Positions 5,837 through 8,576 of a DNA stretch of 8,576 nucleotides are shown one piece after another (the first letter of the stretch is position 1; each line of letters starts with the position of its first letter). The notes beneath the pieces are model-generated. The model saw nothing but the letters and a program-made list of their open reading frames with translations, did not search any database and was not told the DNA's origin. Source of the DNA: Oscillospiraceae bacterium. Its GTDB lineage: Bacteria > Bacillota > Clostridia > Oscillospirales > Acutalibacteraceae. The position numbers were made by a program, and so were the translations under genes. Where the stretch lies: NCBI GenBank assembly GCA_902761265.1, contig CACWJV010000079.1:2426-11001 (forward strand). The letters are read 5' to 3'.

Positions 5837-6801
5837 GTGCATCCTCCTTTCGCAGGACAACTTCCGGTTTCTTTCTGAATAAAGTCAAGACTTTCGCGCA
5901 GCAGCTCCTGCGCCGAAAGCCGGTCAATCGCCAGCCAATGAATGGACTCATAACGCCTAAACCAAGTCAGTTGCCGCTTGGCATAGCGACGCGTTTCCAT
6001 TTTCAGATTTTCGAGCGCAATTTCGAGCGGCAGATCGCCATCAAAGTAAGGTTTCAGTTCTTTATAGCCAATGGCCTGCCGCACCGTACCTGCACCGGAC
6101 AAAGAGAAAAAGCGTTTCGCTTCATCCAGCAGACCGTCGCGCACCATCGAATCAACACGGCGGTTAATCCGGTCATAGAGAAAAGTACGATCTTCGGCAC
6201 ATAAGCCGATCATACAAAACCGGTAGGGCACATCTTCGGCGTGGGACAATTCGTTTTGCTCGGTCAGCGTTTTTCCTGTCGATGCAAAAACTTCGAGGGC
6301 TCGCAGGATGCGCTTTTTATCTTTGGCATGGAGCTTTTCGGCCGCTTCGGGGTCAATTTGCCGCAAGCGTACGAGCATCGCCTCCCCGCCTTCCGTGTCG
6401 TATTCCCGGGAAAGCGCGTCACGCGCTTTCGTGTCAGCGTCTTCAAAAAAGATGGTATTGTGAAGCACGGCGTCGAGATACAATCCGGTGCCGCCGACAA
6501 GGATCGGCGTTTTGCCGCGCGAGAGCACGTCTTCAATACACCGGTAACAAAGCGTTTTATACTGCGCCACACTGAACGATGCGCCAACCGGCAAAAAGCC
6601 GATGAGATGATGCGGCACGCCGTCCATTTCGCGAACCGTCGGTTTTGCTGTGGCAATGTCCATTTGTTCGTAGATTTGCATGGAATCGGCGGAAATCACT
6701 TCGCCGTCGAGCTGTTTGGCCAATGCGACGGCGAGCGACGTTTTGCCGCTGGCTGTGGGGCCGACAACGCCGATGACAAGGGGTTTCAAAGATGTCGGCA
6801 C
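5833..6801 (-). CDS. miaA: tRNA dimethylallyltransferase (isopentenyl-tRNA transferase)
   Basis: Transfers a dimethylallyl group from dimethylallyl diphosphate to N6 of A37 in tRNAs reading UNN codons, the first step to ms2i6A, in the cytosol. About 322 residues, the usual length. The P-loop GPTASGKT is at 14-21. SADSMQIY (D39) is the conserved substrate-contact motif. GGTGLYLDAVL, RILRALEV, RQAIGYKEL and the C-terminal RRYAKRQLTWFRR are all intact. No ATG fits. I chose GTG at 6801, which is 11 nt after the mutL stop and has AGGA 5 nt upstream. A TTG at 6789 would give MKPLVIGVVGPT and also fits the family, with GAGGTG further upstream. A longer frame running into mutL was not used. The stop overlaps the next gene by 4 nt (ATGA), so coupling is likely. 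The mutL-miaA order is conserved across many bacteria. Confidence 0.95.
   Translation of the reverse strand: MPTSLKPLVIGVVGPTASGKTSLAVALAKQLDGEVISADSMQIYEQMDIATAKPTVREMDGVPHHLIGFLPVGASFSVAQYKTLCYRCIEDVLSRGKTPILVGGTGLYLDAVLHNTIFFEDADTKARDALSREYDTEGGEAMLVRLRQIDPEAAEKLHAKDKKRILRALEVFASTGKTLTEQNELSHAEDVPYRFCMIGLCAEDRTFLYDRINRRVDSMVRDGLLDEAKRFFSLSGAGTVRQAIGYKELKPYFDGDLPLEIALENLKMETRRYAKRQLTWFRRYESIHWLAIDRLSAQELLRESLDFIQKETGSCPAKGGCT
5843..5850 (-). promoter_or_regulatory. Ribosome binding site AAAGGAGG that decides the HlyD-like gene start
   Basis: A near-perfect Shine-Dalgarno sequence lies at the end of miaA. Two in-frame ATGs follow in the HlyD-like frame: one at 5842, with no spacer, and one at 5836, with a 6-nt spacer. 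Only the second is a workable start, so the protein begins MKRLSRD. The site is inside miaA codons, fitting coupled translation. Confidence 0.8.
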
Positions 6802-6810
6802 CTCTTTCCT
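6801..6810 (-). promoter_or_regulatory. Ribosome binding region AGGAAAGAGG before the non-ATG miaA start
   Basis: Two overlapping Shine-Dalgarno-like elements are present. AGGA (6810-6807) sits 5 nt before GTG at 6801. GAGG (6804-6801), extended to GAGGTG, sits about 11 nt before TTG at 6789. The sequence alone does not settle which start is used. Confidence 0.55.
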
Positions 6811-6812
6811 AA

Positions 6813-8576
6813 TTACTGGATACGCCCGAACTGTTTTTCCAGTTCGTAGCGGCTCATTTCGATGAGTACGGGTCTGCCGTGGGGACAATAGCGCACGTCG
6901 TCGTGATAGAGCACACGCTCCGCGAGCGCTTTGAGTTCGGCAGTTGAGTTTTTGTTGCCGGCTTTGATCGCCGCTTTGCACGCGGCGGTCTCATAGATCC
7001 GGTTAATCTTTTCGGCCTGGATATCGGTCTTTTGCTTTAGCAGGTTTTCCGCGATCTCCAGCACAACGTCCTGCACATCGTCGGTATCGAGGAGCATCGG
7101 GCACTCGCGTACGACCACGCAGTTGTTGCCGAAATCCTCAATCAGAAAGCCGCAGGATTGAAACACGTCGGCGTTCGACAGAATCACATGGTATTCTTCA
7201 CGGCTGAGCGGGATTTGGACCGGCGTCAGCAAAACCTGTCGTGCGTCCTCCTTTTTGGTTTCGCGCAGCTTGTTGAACAAAATACGCTCATGAGCGGCGT
7301 GTTTATCGATGATATACAGCTTGCCGTTGTATTCGCAAAGAATGTAGGTCTTAAACGCTTCACCAATCAGCCGAAGCGGTCGAACGGCCGGCGTTTCGGT
7401 CACTTTGACCGCTGGCGCAGTTTGCTGCGGCTGCGGCTGCGGCGAAGGCTGCTCCGGTTGCTGTTGTCCGATTTGCTGCTTTTTACGGAAGCCGGAAAGT
7501 ACGTCCGGTTCGTCCTGCGGTTTTGCGAACACGCGCCGATCGGTTGGCGAAGCAACAGAAAGGCCGCGTTTTTGTTCCGGTTGAGACATTTTTGGAGGTT
7601 GTGCCGGTGCTTGCTGCCGGATAGGCTGCTGCGGATTTTGCGGCTGTTTCTGCGGTGATTTTTGCGGTTCGGCGCGATATTGCGACGCGGGCATCTGCGA
7701 CCAAAAGTCCTTCTTTTTCTGCAAAGCAGGATCTTCCTCGACCATCTGCAACTGTGTAGCAACAGGCTTTGTTTTACGGGCGACTTTGTCGAGATCAACC
7801 TTTTTGCGCATATCCTCCGTTTCAATCGCGGAGCGCACGGCGTAATAGACGCACGAGCTGACGCGCCGTTCATCGGAAAAACGCACTTCGGTCTTTGCCG
7901 GATGGACATTGACGTCCACAAACTGCGCCGGCACTTTGAGATGCAGCACGCAGGCCGGGAAGCGCCCAATCATGATCGCGTTTTTAAAGGCGTTTTCCAT
8001 CGACGCCGCGACGGCACGCGAACGGATGGTGCGGTTGTTGAGGAAAAAGTATTGCATAGCACGCGAGGGCCGGGCTGCGGTCGGGCGGCTGACGTAGCCC
8101 GTCACCTCCACACCGTCGAGTGTGTAGGACACCGGCAGCAGCGTTTCGGCAAACACGCGGCCGAACACAGCGTAGATGACACTCAGCAGTTTGCTGTCGC
8201 CGGGCGTAAGCATGGTTTGGCGGCCTTCACGAATAAAGCGGATACTGATTTCCGGATGTGAGAGCGCCAACCGTTCCACCACGTCGGCCACAGCGTTCGC
8301 TTCGCTGACGTCGCGCTTGAGAAACTTCATACGTGCCGGGGTGTTATAAAACAAATCGCGCACGACGATCGTTGTGCCGAGCGGACAGCCGGCGTCTTCA
8401 TAACGCACCTGCTCTCCGCCGGAGATGGCATACGCGGTGCCGGTCTCCTCCCCACTTTGGCGTGTAAGCAGCTCCACATGGGATACGGCGGCGATCGAAG
8501 CGAGCGCTTCGCCGCGAAAACCGAGGGTCAAAATCGCGTCGAGGTCTTTGGCGGTATGCAGTTTGCTGGTTGCGTG
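6813..8576 (-). CDS. mutL: DNA mismatch repair protein MutL (N-terminus outside window)
   Basis: Links mismatch recognition by MutS to strand removal; in Firmicutes MutL is itself a nicking endonuclease. The 587 visible residues start at HATSKL, so about 75 N-terminal residues, including the first ATP-binding motifs, lie beyond the edge. Present are LGFRGEALASI (ATPase motif, fragment residues 18-28), LFYNTPARMKFLK, and the transducer segment with NVHPAKTEVRFS. A long Gln/Pro-rich linker (roughly 7385-7690) comes next. The C-terminal endonuclease domain has the motif DKHAAHERILFN, then QVLLTP (a likely beta-clamp-binding site by position), AACKAAIKA and CPHGRP, which supply the usual metal-binding Cys/His residues. 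It ends YELEKQFGRIQ. The metal-site residues suggest an active nuclease, but two motif positions differ from DQHA(X)2E(X)4E. Reading continues through the window edge without a stop. It is followed by miaA after 11 nt. Confidence 0.96.
   Translation of the reverse strand, partial: HATSKLHTAKDLDAILTLGFRGEALASIAAVSHVELLTRQSGEETGTAYAISGGEQVRYEDAGCPLGTTIVVRDLFYNTPARMKFLKRDVSEANAVADVVERLALSHPEISIRFIREGRQTMLTPGDSKLLSVIYAVFGRVFAETLLPVSYTLDGVEVTGYVSRPTAARPSRAMQYFFLNNRTIRSRAVAASMENAFKNAIMIGRFPACVLHLKVPAQFVDVNVHPAKTEVRFSDERRVSSCVYYAVRSAIETEDMRKKVDLDKVARKTKPVATQLQMVEEDPALQKKKDFWSQMPASQYRAEPQKSPQKQPQNPQQPIRQQAPAQPPKMSQPEQKRGLSVASPTDRRVFAKPQDEPDVLSGFRKKQQIGQQQPEQPSPQPQPQQTAPAVKVTETPAVRPLRLIGEAFKTYILCEYNGKLYIIDKHAAHERILFNKLRETKKEDARQVLLTPVQIPLSREEYHVILSNADVFQSCGFLIEDFGNNCVVVRECPMLLDTDDVQDVVLEIAENLLKQKTDIQAEKINRIYETAACKAAIKAGNKNSTAELKALAERVLYHDDVRYCPHGRPVLIEMSRYELEKQFGRIQ

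Noticed and set aside
5840..5842. ATG at 5842 as the start of the HlyD-like gene
   Set aside because: It directly abuts the AAAGGAGG element with no spacer; the in-frame ATG two codons later has a proper 6-nt spacer.
6802..6981. Upstream extension of the miaA frame into mutL
   Set aside because: The extra 60 residues lie over the essential CPHGRP end of mutL, have no family counterpart and are Arg-rich out-of-frame sequence.

Overview
The window is a dense, one-directional block of bacterial genes. All nine coding regions are on the minus strand and should be read from high to low coordinates. Gene content and order point to a Gram-positive Clostridia-type bacterium, probably an Oscillospiraceae/Ruminococcaceae relative. 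The evidence is SepF and DivIVA rather than a proteobacterial division set, the mutL-miaA pair, the lspA-rluD pair, strong AGGAGG-type ribosome binding sites, and moderately GC-rich codon use. The species assignment is inference; no rRNA is present.

In transcription order: (1) mutL, missing its first ~75 residues beyond the window edge (8576-6813); (2) miaA, tRNA dimethylallyltransferase, with a non-ATG start (6801-5833); (3) a membrane-anchored HlyD-like adaptor protein of unknown job (5836-4523); (4) yggS/ylmE, the PLP homeostasis protein (4554-3829); (5) sepF, the FtsZ membrane anchor (3802-3206); (6) divIVA, with a very acidic C-terminal half (3166-1901); (7) lspA, signal peptidase II (1890-1405); (8) an RluD-family 23S rRNA pseudouridine synthase (1412-492); (9) the N-terminal part of a Cof-type HAD hydrolase (499-1).

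Genes are spaced by 39 nt or less or overlap (4, 8, 8 and 32 nt), so the block looks like one operon or a few overlapping transcripts. It joins three modules: DNA repair/tRNA modification (mutL-miaA), cell division (yggS-sepF-divIVA) and lipoprotein maturation/rRNA modification (lspA-rluD). No stretch over 40 nt lacks a gene, and no RNA gene, mobile element, CRISPR array or terminator was seen.

The most notable non-coding signal is a near-consensus sigma-A promoter inside the 3' part of yggS, on the minus strand: TTGACA, a 17-nt spacer, then GATAAT, in an unusually AT-rich patch with upstream A/T tracts. It would give sepF-divIVA-lspA-rluD its own transcript. Other points worth a look are the orphan HlyD-like gene, altered residues in the MutL endonuclease motif, a DivIVA membrane-binding loop without an aromatic residue, and a conserved-looking terminal peptide after the DivIVA acidic tract. 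No wholly new system is evident; this is mostly core housekeeping DNA.
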